DNA from: Archivesica marissinica
Lineage: Eukaryota > Mollusca > Bivalvia > Venerida > Vesicomyidae
Assembly (NCBI GenBank): GCA_014843695.1
Contig: CM026404.1
Coordinates: 52,668,121-52,732,120 of the forward strand
Direction: 5' to 3'
DNA length: 64,000 bases
Below are positions 10,273 through 22,694 of this stretch, one piece after another. Under the pieces are notes generated by a model. The model was not told where the DNA came from. It made no database searches and saw nothing but the letters and a program-made list of their open reading frames with translations. Positions within the stretch are counted from its first letter, which is position 1; each line of letters starts with the position of its first letter. A program made the translations under genes and the position numbers.

Positions 10273-11375
10273 GTGAGTAACATCTGTTGGTATTTACCAG
10301 ATATCTGGTAGAGAGAGAGTGTATTTGGATAGACAGAAACATGTTAATTTGTGCAATAAATAATACAGTGATATGTAAGTTATGATAACTGTTTAGCTTA
10401 TGCAGTATACTGATGTATTGCAAAAGTACGGGAACATATGGCTGTTTTATATCATTTTCAACAATTGATTTCACAAACATGCCTGAGACACCAACTATGC
10501 AATCAGATTTATAATGTGTATCTTGGAGCCAGAGACAGATGGGATCTGCCAAGTGGTAGGATAGTATGCGGACGTTTTCCTTTGATTATGGTGTTTATTT
10601 TCTAGACTTGTAGTCCACCCACAACCCACCGCCACTCCCGCCCCCACTCCCACCGTCCCTCCATAAAAACAGATTCAGGATTATGCTACCTTGCCTTGCA
10701 TAGGGTGACAACCCGAGAAACTGCTACCTTGCCTTGCATAGGGTGACAACCCGAATAATTAGTTGGGTTTTGGAACATATCTGTGATTATGGCGGATGTG
10801 AAGTTTGGGTTTTGATCAGTACTCTCTTTCTTTATCTTGATGTATACCGGTACATACATGCCATATTTCTGGATCCCCAATAAGTGAGAATGTTTCAATC
10901 TGTTCCAATTTTAAATGAGATTTGACTAATATAATTGAGACTTTTTACCGACCCATTTGTGTATGCCAACGTCTGTTTACATGTACATACAAATGTAATG
11001 TTTGGAAATTTATAAGAAGTACACAAACAAATCAAATCTACCAACTTACTTTCATACTAATCCCGCTAATTATCGCTTCCAGCAATTAGTTATATACAGC
11101 AATCATCAAAACAACGAATAAACATGAAAAGAGTCAACATTGATAAGCATACAACACAACACGTAACTGAACAGGCACTCACTAACTTTAGGCTACAAAA
11201 TCAAAGTCCGCAACTTGTCATAACAAATTATTTTTTAGCTTTTAAAAACTAAGCAGGGGATTTTATCCTCAAGCCATTAGGGCACGAGGAAGCATCACAT
11301 TCAGTGAGGAAATGATTCATGCTGGGAGTTATGGCATGTTTATGTATACCAGAAGTGAAACCATGATTAATCTTG
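10273..11375. other. single-copy DNA with a small direct duplication
   Basis: Apart from the orphan 47-bp unit (10481-10532) and the speculative exon above, this is spacer. A 38-bp direct duplication starting GCTACCTTGCCTTGCATAGG lies at about 10685 and 10723. A C-rich stretch occupies about 10611-10663. No RNA gene is seen. Confidence 0.6.
10606..10666 (+). CDS. speculative terminal exon
   Basis: A pyrimidine-rich acceptor (TTTATTTTCTAG, ending 10605) is followed by a Pro/Thr-rich frame. In the phase left by the exon at 10212-10272 it reads about 20 codons, with the tail HPQPTATPAPTPTVPP, to a TAA at 10664-10666. The C-rich base composition alone could produce such a run, so this is a weak prediction. 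Confidence 0.15.
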
Positions 11376-14300
11376 CTTGAGTACACTGTGTTGATGTGTG
11401 TAGAAAGATACTCACCAGATGTGATCACTTGATTAGATACTAGCTTATCTGAGCAGTGTACTGTGTAGCTGTGTGCAGTCATTGAGCTATGTACTGTATT
11501 GATGTGTGCAGTCATTGAGCTATGTACTGTGTAGCTGTGTGCAGTCATTGAGCTATGTACTGTATTGATGTGTGCAGTCATTGAGCTATGTACTGTGTTG
11601 ATGTGTGCAGTCACTGAGCTATGTACTGTGTAGCTGTGTGCAGTCATTGAGCTATGTACTGTATTGATGTGTGCAGTCATTGAGCTATGTACTGTGTTGA
11701 TGTGTGCAGTCACTGAGCTATGTACTGTGTTGATGTGTGCAGTCACTGAGCTATGTACTGTATTGATGTGTGCAGTCATTGAGCTATGTACTGTGTAGCT
11801 GTGTGCAGTCACTGAGCTATGTACTGTGTTGATGTGTGCAGTCACTGAGCTATGTACTGTGTAGCTGTGTGCAGTCACTGAGCTATGTACTGAGTTGCTG
11901 TGTGCAGTCACTGAGCTATGTACTGTGTAGCTGTGTGCAGTCACTGAGCTATGTAATGTGTTGATGTGTGCAGTCACTGAGCTATGTACTGTGTTGATGT
12001 GTGCAGTCACTGAGCTATGTACTGTATTGATGTGTGCAGTCACTGAGCTATGTACTGTGTAGCTGTGTGCAGTCACTGAGCTATGTACTGTATTGATGTG
12101 TGCAGTCACTGAGCTATGTACTGTGTTGATGTGTGCAGTCACTGAGCTATGTACTGTGTAGCTGTGTGCAGTCATTGAGCTATGTACTGTATTGATGTGT
12201 GCAGTCACTGAGCTATGTACTGTGTTGATGTGTGCAGTCACTGAGCTATGTACTGTGTTGATGTGTGCAGTCACTGAGCTATGTACTGTATTGATGTGTG
12301 CAGTCACTGAGCTATGTACTGTATTGATGTGTGCAGTCACTGAGCTATGTACTGTATTGATGTGTGCAGTCACTGAGCTATGTACTGTGTAGCTGTGTGC
12401 AGTCACTGAGCTATGTACTGAGTTGCTGTGTGCAGTCACTGAGCTATGTACTGTGTAGCTGTGTGCAGTCACTGAGCTATGTAATGTGTTGATGTGTGCA
12501 GTCACTGAGCTATGTAATGTGTTGATGTGTGCAGTCACTGAGCTATGTAATGTGTTGATGTGTGCAGTCACTGAGCTATGTAATGTGTTGATGTGTGCAG
12601 TCACTGAGCTATGTACTGTATTGATGTGTGCAGTCACTGAGCTATGTACTGTATTGATGTGTGCAGTCACTGAGCTATGTACTGTGTAGCTGTGTGCAGT
12701 CACTGTGCTATGTACTGTGTTGCTGTGTGCAGTCACTGAGCTATGTACTGTATTGATGTGTGCAGTCACTAAGCTATGTACTGTATTGCTGTGTGCAGTC
12801 ACTGAGCTATGTACTGTGTTGATGTGTGCAGTCACTGAGCTATGTACTGTATTGATATGTGCAGTCACTGAGCTATGTACTGTATTGATGTGTGCAGTCA
12901 CTGAGCTATGTACTGTATTGATGTGTGCAGTCACTGAGCTATGTACTGTATTGATGTGTGCAGTCACTGAGCTATGTACTGTATTGATGTGTGCAGTCAC
13001 TGAGCTATGTACTGTATTGATGTGTGCAGTCACTGAACTATGTAGTGTATTGCTGTGTGCAGTCACTGAGCTATGTACTGTATTGATGTGTGCAGTCACT
13101 GAGCTATGTACTGTATTGATGTGTGCAGTCACTGAACTATGTAGTGTATTGCTGTGTGCAGTCACTGAGCTATGTACTGTATGGATGTGTGCAGTCACTG
13201 AGCTATGTCTGTATTGATGTGTGCAGTCACTGAGCTATGTACTGTGTAGCTGTGTGCAGTCACTGAGCTATGTACTGTATTGATGTGTGCAGTCACTAAG
13301 CTATGTACTGTATTGATGTGTGCAGTCACTAAGCTATGTACTGTATTGATGTGTGCAGTCACTAAGCTATGTACTGTATTGATGTGTGCAGTCACTGAGC
13401 TATGTACTGTGTTGATGTGTGCAGTCACTAAGCTATGTACTGTATTGATGTGTGCAGTCACTGAGATATGTACTGTATTGCTGTGTGCAGTCACTGAGCT
13501 ATGTACTGTGTTGCTGTATGCAGTAACTGAGCTATGTACTGTGTTGATGTGTGCAGTCACTGAGCTATGTACTGTGTTGCTGTGTGCAGTCACTGAGCTA
13601 TGTACTGTGTTGATGTGTGCAGTCACTGAGCTATGTACTGTATTGCTGTGTGCAGTCATTGAGCTATGTACTATGCTGATGTGGGCAGTCACTGAGCTAT
13701 GTACTGTGTTGATGTGTGCAGTCACCGAGCTATGTACTGTATTGCTGTGTGCAGTCATTGAGCTATGTACTGTGTTGATGTGTGCAGTCACTGAGCTATG
13801 TACTGTATTGATGTGTGCAGTCACTAAGCTATGCACTGTGTTGATGTGTGCAGTCACTGAGCTATGTCCTGTGTTGCTGTTTGCTGTCACTGAGCTATGT
13901 ACTGTATTGATGTGTGCAGTCACTGAGCTATGTACTGTATAGATGTGTGCAGTCACTGAGCTATGTACTGTATTGATGTGTGCAGTTACTGAGCTAGGTA
14001 CTGTATTGATGTGTGCAGTCACTGAGCTATGTACTGTATTGCTGTGTGCAGTCACTGAGCTATGTACTGTATTGATGTGTGCAGTCACTGAGCTATGTAC
14101 TGTGTTGATGTGTGCAGTCACTGAGCTATGTACTGTATTGATGTGTGCAGTCACGGAGCTATGTACAGTATTGATGTGTGCAGTAACTGAGCTATGTACT
14201 GTGTAGATGTGTGCAGTCACTGAGCTATGTACTGTATTGATGTGTGCAGTCACTGAGCTATGTACTGTATTGATGTGTGCAGTCACTCAGCTATGTACTG

Positions 14301-17300
14301 TGTTGATGTGTGCAGTCACTGAGCTATGTACTGTATTGATGTGTGCAGTCACTCAGCTATGTACTGTGTTGATGTGTGCAGTCACTGAGCTATGTACTGT
14401 GTTGATGTGTGCAGTCACTGAGCTATGTACTGTATTAATGTGTGCAGTCACTCAGCTATGTACTGTGTTGATGTGTGCAGTCAATGAGCTATGTACTGTA
14501 TTAATATGTGCAGTCACTCTGCTATGTACTGTGTTGATGTGTGCATTCACTGAGCTATGTACTGTTTTGATGTGTGCAGTCACTGAGCTATGTACAGTAT
14601 TGATGTGTGCAGTCACTGTGCTATGTACTGTGTTGATGTGTGCAGTCACTGAGCTATGTACTGTGTAGATGTGTGCAGTCACTGAGCTATGTACTGTGTT
14701 GATGTGTGCAGTCACTGAGCTATGTACTGTATTGATGTGTGCAGTCACTGAGCTATGTACTGTATTGATGTGTGCAGTCACTGAGCTATGTACTGTATTG
14801 ATGTGTGCAGTCACTTAGCTATGTACTGTATTGATGTGTGCAGTCACTGAGCTATGTACTGTATTGATGTGTGCAGTCACAAGTATTGATGTGTGCATCA
14901 CTGAGCTATGTACTGTGTTGATGTGTGCAGTCACATAGCTATGTACTGTATTGGTGTGTGCAGTCACTGAGCTATGTACTGTATTGATGTGTGCAGTCAC
15001 TGAGCTATGTACTGTATTGATGTGTGCAGTCACTGAGCTATGTACTGTATTGATGTGTGCAGTCACTGAGCTATGTACTGTATTGCCATGTGCAGTCACT
15101 GAGCTATGTACTGTATTGATGTGTGCAGTCACTAAGCTATGTAATGTGTTGATGTGTGCCATCACTGAGCTATGTACTGTGTTGATGTGTGCAGTCACTG
15201 CGCTATGTACTGTGTAGATGTGTGCAGCCATGGGGCTATGTACTGTATTGATGTGTGCAGTCACTCAGCTATGTACTGTGTTGATGTGTGCAGTCAATGA
15301 GCTATGTACTGTATTAATGTGTGCAGTAACTCAGCTATGTACTGTGTTGATGTGTGCAGTCAATGAGCTATGTACTGTATTGATGTGTGCAGTCACTCAG
15401 CTATGTACTGTGTTGATGTGTGCAGTCACTGAGCTATGTACTGTTTTGATGTGTGCAGTCACTGAGCTATGTACTGTATTGATGTGTGCAGTCACTGTGC
15501 TATGTACTGTGTTGATGTGTGCAGTCACTCAGCTATGTACTGTATTGATGTGTGCAGTCACAGAGCTATGTACTGTGTTGATGTGTGCAGTCACTGAGCT
15601 ATGTACTGTGTTGATGTGTGCAGTACTGAGCTACGTACTGTGTTGATGTGTGCAGTCACTGAGCTATGTACTGTATTGATGTGTGCAGTCACTAAGCTAT
15701 GTACTGTATTGATGTGTGCAGTCACTGAGCTATGTACTGTGTTGATGTGTGCAGTCACTGAGCTATGTACTGTATTGATGTGTGCAGTCACTGAGCTATG
15801 TACTGTATTGATGTGTGCAGTCACTGTGCTATGTACTGTGTTGATGTGTGCAGTCACTGAGCTATGTACTGTATTGATGTGTGCAGTCACTGTGCTATGT
15901 ACTGTGTTGATGTGTGCAGTCACTGAGCTATGTACTGTGTAGCTGTGTGCAGTCACTGTGCCATGTACTGTGTTGATGTGTGCAGTCACTGAGCTATGTA
16001 CTGTATTGATGTGTGCAGTCACATAGCTATGTACTGTATTGATGTGTGCAGTCACTGAGCTATGTACTGTATTGATGTGTGCAGTCACATAGCTATGTAC
16101 TGTATTGATGTGTGCAGTCACTGAGCTATGTACTGTATCGATGTGTGCAGTCACATAGTATTGATGTGTGCATTCACTGAGCTATGTACTGTGTTGATGT
16201 GTGCAGTCACAGAGCTATGTACTGTATTGATGTGTGCAGTCACTGAGCTATGTACTGTATTGATGTGTGCAGTCACAGAGCTATGTACTGTATTGATGTG
16301 TGCAGTCACTGAGCTATGTACTGTATTGATGTGTGCAGTCACTGAGCTATGTACTGTATTGATGTGTGCAGTCACTGAGCTATGTACTGTATTGATGTGT
16401 GCAGTCACTGAGCTATGTACTGTGTTGATGTGTGCAGTCACTGAGCTATGTACTGTATTGATGTGTGCAGTCACTGAGCTATGTACTGTGTTGATGTGTG
16501 CAGTCACTGAGCTATGTACTGTATTGATGTGTGCAGTCACTGAGCTATGTACTGTATTGATGTGTGCAGTCACTGAGCTATGTACTGTATTGATGTGTGC
16601 AGTCACTGAGCTATGTACTGTGTTGATGTGTGCAGTCACTGAGCTATGTACTGTATTGATGTGTGCAGTCACTGAGCTATGTACTGTATTGATGTGTGCA
16701 GTCACTGAGCTATGTACTGTGTTGATGTGTGCAGTCACTGAGCTATGTACTGTATTGATGTGTGCAGTCACTGAGCTATGTACTGTATTGATGTGTGCAG
16801 TCACTGAGCTATGTACTGTATTGATGTGTGCAGTCACTGAGCTATGTACTGTATTGATGTGTGCAGTCACTGAGCTATGTACTGTATTGATGTGTGCAGT
16901 CACTGAGCTATGTACTGTGTTGATGTGTGCAGTCACTGAGCTATGTACTGTATTGATGTGTGCAGTCACTCAGCTATGTACTGTGTTGATGTGTGCAGCC
17001 ATTGAGCTATGTACTGTATTGATGTGTGCAGTCACTCAGCTATGTACTGTATTGATGTGTGCAGTCACTGAGCTATGTACTGTATTGATGTGTGCAGTCA
17101 CTCAGCTATGTACTGTATTGATGTGTGCAGTCACTGAGCTATGTACTGTATTGATGTGTGCAGTCACTGAGCTATGTACTGTATTGATGTGTGCAGTCAC
17201 TGTGCTATGTACTGTGTTGATGTGTGCAGTCACTGAGCTATGTACTGTATTGATGTGTGCAGTCACTGAGCTATGTACTGTGTTGATGTGTGCAGTCACT

Positions 17301-20203
17301 GAGCTATGTACTGTGTTGATGTGTGCAGTACTGAGCTACGTACTGTGTTGATGTGTGCAGTCACTGAGCTATGTACTGTATTGATGTGTGCAGTCACTAA
17401 GCTATGTACTGTATTGATGTGTGCAGTCACTGAGCTATGTACTGTGTTGATGTGTGCAGTCACTGAGCTATGTACTGTATTGATGTGTGCAGTCACTGAG
17501 CTATGTACTGTATTGATGTGTGCAGTCACTGTGCTATGTACTGTGTTGATGTGTGCAGTCACTCAGCTATGTACTGTATTGATGTGTGCAGTCACTGTGC
17601 TATGTACTGTGTTGATGTGTGCAGTCACTGAGCTATGTATTGTGTAGCTGTGTGCAGTCACTGTGCCATGTACTGTGTTGAGGTGTGCAGTCACTGAGCT
17701 ATGTACTGTATTGATGTGTTCAGTCACATAGCTATGTACTGTATTGATGTGTGCAGTCACTGAGCTATGTACTGTATTGATGTGTGCAGTCACATAGCTA
17801 TGTACTGTATTGATGTGTGCAGTCACTGAGCTATGTACTGTATCGATGTGTGCAGTCACATAGTATTGATGTGTGCATTCACTGAGCTATGTACTGTGTT
17901 GATGTGTGCAGTCACAGAGCTATGTACTGTATTGATGTGTGCAGTCACTGAGCTATGTACTGTATTGATGTGTGCAGTCACAGAGCTATGTACTGTATTG
18001 ATGTGTGCAGTCACTGAGCTAGGTACTGTATTGATGTGTGCAGTCACAGAGCTATGTACTGTATTGCCATGTGCAGTCACTGAGCTATGTACTGTATTGA
18101 TGTGTACAGTCACTGAGCTATGTACTGTGTTGATGTGTGCCGTCACTGTGCTATGTACTGTGTTGATGTGTGCAGTCACTGTGCTATGTACTGTGTTGAT
18201 GTGTGCAGTCACTGAGCTATGTACTGTATTGATGTGTGCAGTCACTGAGCTATGTACTGTATTGCTGTGTGCAGTAACTGAGCTATGTACTGTATTGCTG
18301 TGTGCAGTCACTGTGCTATGTACTGTGTTGATGTGTGCAGTCACTGAGCTATGTACTGTATTGATGTGTGCAGTCATTGAGCTATGTACTGTATTGATGT
18401 GTGCAGTCACTGAGCTATGTACTGTGTTGATGTGTGCAGTCACAGAGCTATGTACTGTATTGATGTGTGCAGTCACTGAGCTATGTACTGTATTGATGTG
18501 TGCAGTCACAGAGCTATGTACTGTATTGATGTGTGCAGTCACTGAGCTAGGTACTGTATTGATGTGTGCAGTCACAGAGCTATGTACTGTATTGCCATGT
18601 GCAGTCACTGAGCTATGTACTGTATTGATGTGTACAGTCACTGAGCTATGTACTGTGTTGATGTGTGCCGTCACTGTGCTATGTACTGTGTTGATGTGTG
18701 CAGTCACTGCGCTATGTACTGTGTAGATGTGTGCAGCCCTGGGGCTATGTACTGTATTGATGTGTGCAGTCACTGAGCTATGTACTGTATTGCTGTGTGC
18801 AGTAACTGAGCTATGTACTGTATTGCTGTGTGCAGTCACTGTGCTATGTACTGTATTGATGTGTGCAGTCACTGAGCTATGTACTGTATTGCTGTGTGCA
18901 GTAACTGAGCTATGTACTGTATTGCTGTGTGCAGTCACTGTGCTATGTACTGTGTTGATGTGTGCAGTCACTGAGCTATGTACTGTATTGATGTGTGCAG
19001 TCATTGAGCTATGTACTGTATTGATGTGTGCAGTCACTGAGCTATGTACTGTGTTGATGTGTGCAGTCACAGAGCTATGTACTGTATTGATGTGTGCAGT
19101 CACTGAGCTATGTACTGTATTGATGTGTGCAGTCACAGAGTTATGTACTGTGTAGCTATGTGCAGTCACTGAACTATGTAGTGTATTGCTGTGTGCAGTC
19201 ACTGAGCTATGTACTGTATTGATGTGTGCAGTCACTGAGCTATGTACTGTATTGATGTGTGCAGTCACAGAGCTATGTACTGTATTGCCATGTGCAGTCA
19301 CTGAGCTATGTACTGTATTGATGTGTGCAGTCACTGAGCTATGTACTGTATTGATGTGTGCAGCCATGGAGTCATGTACTGTGTTGATGTGTGCAGCCAT
19401 GGAGTCATGTACTGTATTGATGTGTGCAGCCATGGAGTCATGTACTATATTGATGTGTGCAACCATGGAGTCATGTACTGTATTGATGTGTGCAGCCATG
19501 GAGTCATGTACTGTGTTGATGTGTGCAGTCACTGAGCCATGTACTGTGTTGATGTGTGCAGTCACTGAGCTATGTACTGTGTTGATGTGTGCAGTCACTG
19601 AGCTATGTACTCTATTGATGTGTGCAGCCATGGAGCCATGTACTGTGTTGATGTGTGTAGCCATGGAGCCATGTACTGTGTTGATGTGTGCAGTCACTGA
19701 GCTGTGTACTGTATTGATGTGTGCAGTCACTGAGCCATGTACTGTGTTGATGTGTGCAGTCACTGAGCTATGTACTGTGTTGATGTGTGCAGTCACTGAG
19801 CTATGTACTGTATTGATGTGTGCAGCCATGGAGCTATGTACTGTGTTGATGTGTGCAGCGATGGAGCTATGTACTGTGTTGATGTGTGCAGCCATGGAGC
19901 TATGTACTGTGTTGATGTGTGCAGTCACTGAGCTATGTACTGTATTGATGTGTGTAGCCATGGAGCTATGTACTGTGTTGATGTGTGCAGTCACTGAGCT
20001 ATGTACTGTGTTGATGTGTGTAACCATGGAGCCATGTACTGTGTTGATGTGTGCAGCCATGGAGTCATGTACTGTGTTGATGTGTGCAGCCATGGAGCCA
20101 TGTACTGTGTTGATGTGTGTAGCCATGGAGCCGTGTACTGTGTTGATGTGTGCAGCCATATAGTCATGTACTGTGTTGATGTGTGCAGCCATGGAGTTAT
20201 GTA
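11376..20203. repeat. 33-bp minisatellite, main block (about 265 copies)
   Basis: Units of 33 bp: GCAGTCACTGAGCTATGTAC then TGTRTTGATGTGT. The period is a multiple of three and the unit lacks stops in several frames, so very long frames appear on both strands. Forward they read with an 11-residue period MCAVTELCTVL. Reverse, TAHINTVHSSV runs up to 778 codons (17856-20192). These are treated as non-coding. Structure: a near-identical core at about 16200-16970; a 1,705-bp higher-order duplication (15601-16154 matches 17306-17859); a 528-bp (16-unit) duplication near 18020/18548; truncated units such as CACATAGTATTGATG; and a GCAGCCATGGAG variant dominating from about 19350. Degenerate units begin near 11376. 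Confidence 0.96.
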
Positions 20204-20446
20204 TAGTTTATACTTTATACAAATTAATTTTAGCTCGATTGCGAAACAAGTTATTTCAACTTATATAAATCACTCTCGAGACCTCATTCCTGATGGAATC
20301 CATCGCCACGAGGGAGAGAGAAGAGGCAACATGGAATTTAAATGCCTTGCCTAAGGGCACAATCGTAACGGCTCCAGTGGGGCTCGAACTCCGGACCTTT
20401 CGCACCTGAAGCGAACGCGCATCCACTGCGCTATCACGACTTCCAC
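20204..20446 (-). mobile_element. tRNA-derived SINE inserted in the 33-bp array
   Basis: The non-array segment is the reverse complement of a SINE. Its head, at the right, has GCGCAGTGGATGCGCGTTCG (A-box-like) and GGAGTTCGAGCCCC (B-box-like). The body has CCTTAGGCAAGGCATTTAAA. The tail, at the left, has the reverse complement of AATATAAGTTG...CGCAATCGAGCTAAAAT and an A/T-rich end. It is nearly identical in plan to the forward copy at 56918-57145. The array resumes in phase to the right. AGTTATGTA (20195-20203) and AGCTATGTA (20448-20456) may be target duplications, or simply adjacent array units. Confidence 0.88.
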
Positions 20447-20676
20447 AGCTATGTACTGTGTTGATGTGTGCAGCCATGGAGTTATGTACTGTGTTGATGT
20501 GTGCAGCCATGGAGTCATGTACTGTGTTGATGTGTGCAGCCATGGAGTCATGTACTGTGTTGATGTGTGCAGCCATGTAGTCATGTACTGTGTTGATGTG
20601 TGCAGCCATGGAGTCATATACTGTGTTGATGTGTGCAGCCATGGAGTCATGTACTGTGTTGATGTGTGTAGCCATG
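20447..20676. repeat. 33-bp minisatellite, right remnant (7 copies)
   Basis: This continues the array interrupted by the SINE. All units are the GCAGCCATGGAGTCATGTAC variant, as immediately left of the SINE, so the variant was fixed in this part of the array before the SINE arrived. Confidence 0.95.
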
Positions 20677-20969
20677 CTGAGGATGAAATGTTTGTATATC
20701 TGGGTCATCAATCATCTTTGCTCAACATTTAATTTACATCCCCAATATGTATCAATGTATCACCTCTTAAAACATTGGGGTGTTTGGCTTGAATTCACCA
20801 GTCACCTGTCAATAAAACTAATCAATAATCCAATCAGCTCTCATTATTGAACACATCTTCAAGCCACACCTATCCCTGCCATTGTCCTCAGACAAGCTAG
20901 GATCAAATACTACAGCGCAGTAACGGGGGAAACCTGGTGTTCTAAGTTTGGAAAATAATGGTTGACTCT

Positions 20970-21211
20970 TTAACTCTTTCAACACCAATAACTGACATGG
21001 ACTGGTCCATGATATTCTTAGACCAATAAATGAATAAGAAAATTACATTCGGACCAGTTCATTTATCAAGATGGGTAATTTTGTCTAAAATTAGTAATAC
21101 TACTTGCAAAAAGTGCAGATCCTGATGAGACGGCTCATCACGAGCCGGCTCATCTGGATCTACACTTTTTGTAAGCCTATAAATAGAGGTCTGTGGTGTT
21201 GAAAGGGTTAA
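20970..21211 (-). mobile_element. TTAA-bounded MITE, family A, copy 2
   Basis: 242 bp from TTAACTCTTTCAACACCA to GGTGTTGAAAGGGTTAA, the inverted orientation of the copy at 2719. The central hairpin is at about 21108-21170 and contains GATGAGACGGCTCATCACGA. Its right TTAA (21208-21211) is also the left TTAA of the next element. Confidence 0.87.
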
Positions 21212-21432
21212 CCCATTTCATTCTGGATACCGTTCAAACAGTATTTGCAAAGAACATAGAACCAGATCAACCGCCATGGAATGTACCGTCTGATCAAGCT
21301 ATATGCTGTTTGCTATTCAGATGATCTTGCTAATACACTTGGCTATGTAGCAAACAACACGTCACGCTGCGGCTGATCTGGATCTATGTTGTTTGCAAAG
21401 CCTTTAAATGTATCCAGAATGAAATGGGTTAA
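21208..21432. mobile_element. TTAA-bounded MITE, family B
   Basis: 225 bp with ends TTAACCCATTTCATTCTGGA and TCCAGAATGAAATGGGTTAA. These are perfect inverted repeats at the tips and continue as an imperfect inverted repeat inward (TTTGCAAAGAACATAGAACC on the left against the complement of GGATCTATGTTGTTTGCAAA on the right). No coding capacity. It shares terminal TTAACCC with family A but is otherwise unrelated. It is joined to family A copy 2 at a single TTAA. Confidence 0.85.
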
Positions 21433-21484
21433 TGCATGTAGATATGGAAATACATTCTTAGGTATAGAATGATAGGGCAATTAA

Positions 21485-22650
21485 TTGGCAACTGGTCAAT
21501 TATGGCATATTGGTGACTGGTCAATTATGGCATATTGGTGACTGGTCAATTATGGCATATTGGTGACTGGTCAATTATGGCATATTGGTGACTGGTCAAT
21601 TATGGCATATTGGTGACTGGTCAATTATGGCATATTGGTGACTGGTCAATTATGGCATATTGGTGACTGGTCAATTATGGCATATTGGTGACTGGTCAAT
21701 TATGGCATATTGGTGACTGGTCAATTATGGCATATTGGTGACTGGTCAACTATGGCATATTGGTGACTTGTCAATTATGGCATATTGGTGACTTGTCAAT
21801 TATGGCATATTGGTGACTTGTCAATTATGGCATATTGGTGACTGGTCAATTATGGCATATTGGTGACTGGTCAATTATGGCATATTGGTGACTGGTCAAT
21901 TATGGCATATTGGTGACTGGTCAATTATGGCATATTGGTGACTGGTCAATTATGGCATATTGGCTACTGGTCAATTATGGCATATTGGTGACTGGTCAAT
22001 TATGGCATATTGGTGACTGGTCAATTATGGCATATTGGTGACTGGTCAATTATGGCATATTGGTGACTGGTCAATTATGGCATATTGGTGACTGGTCAAT
22101 TATGGCATATTGGTGACTGGTCAACTATGGCATATTGGTGACTTGTCAATTATGGCATATTGGTGACTTGTCAATTATGGCATATTGGTGACTTGTCAAT
22201 TATGGCATATTGGTGACTGGTCAATTATGGCATATTGGTGACTGGTCAATTATGGCATATTGGTGACTGGTCAATTATGGCATATTGGTGACTGGTCAAT
22301 TATGGCATATTGGCAACTGGTCAATTATGGCATATTGGTGACTGGTCAATTATGGCATATTGGTGACTGGTCAATTATGGCATATTGGTGACTGGTCAAT
22401 TATGGCATATTGGTGACTGGTCAATTATGGCATATTGGTGACTGGTCAACTATGGCATATTGTGACTTGTCAATTATGGCATATTGGTGACTTGTCAATT
22501 ATGGCATATTGGTGACTGGTCAATTATGGCATATTGGTGACTGGTCAATTATGGCATATTGGTGACTGGTCAATTATGGCATATTGGTGACTGGTCAATT
22601 ATGGCATATTGGCAACTGGTCAATTATGGCATATTGGCAACTGGTCAATT
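21485..22650. repeat. 25-bp minisatellite, left part (about 47 copies)
   Basis: Units of 25 bp, GGTGACTGGTCAATTATGGC then ATATT. Blocks of three units with GACTTGTCAA preceded by GGTCAACTATGG recur at about 21750, 22120 and 22445, a higher-order period of roughly 350-370 bp. The right end abuts the TIR element at 22651, and the same array resumes at 24222. Confidence 0.96.
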
Positions 22651-22694
22651 GACCTTTCTGCAAACGCTACTTAGGCACGCCCCCATAGTTACAG

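Noticed and set aside
11249..20192. Long minus-strand frames of TAHINTVHSSV repeats, superficially like His-rich or zinc-finger-like proteins
   Set aside because: The plus strand is equally open (MCAVTELCTVL). The period is exactly one 33-bp unit and no C2H2 spacing exists. These are minisatellite artefacts.
20256..20711. Minus-strand frame joining array peptides to a unique-looking tail
   Set aside because: The unique part is the SINE at 20204-20446 read through, and the remainder is 33-bp array.
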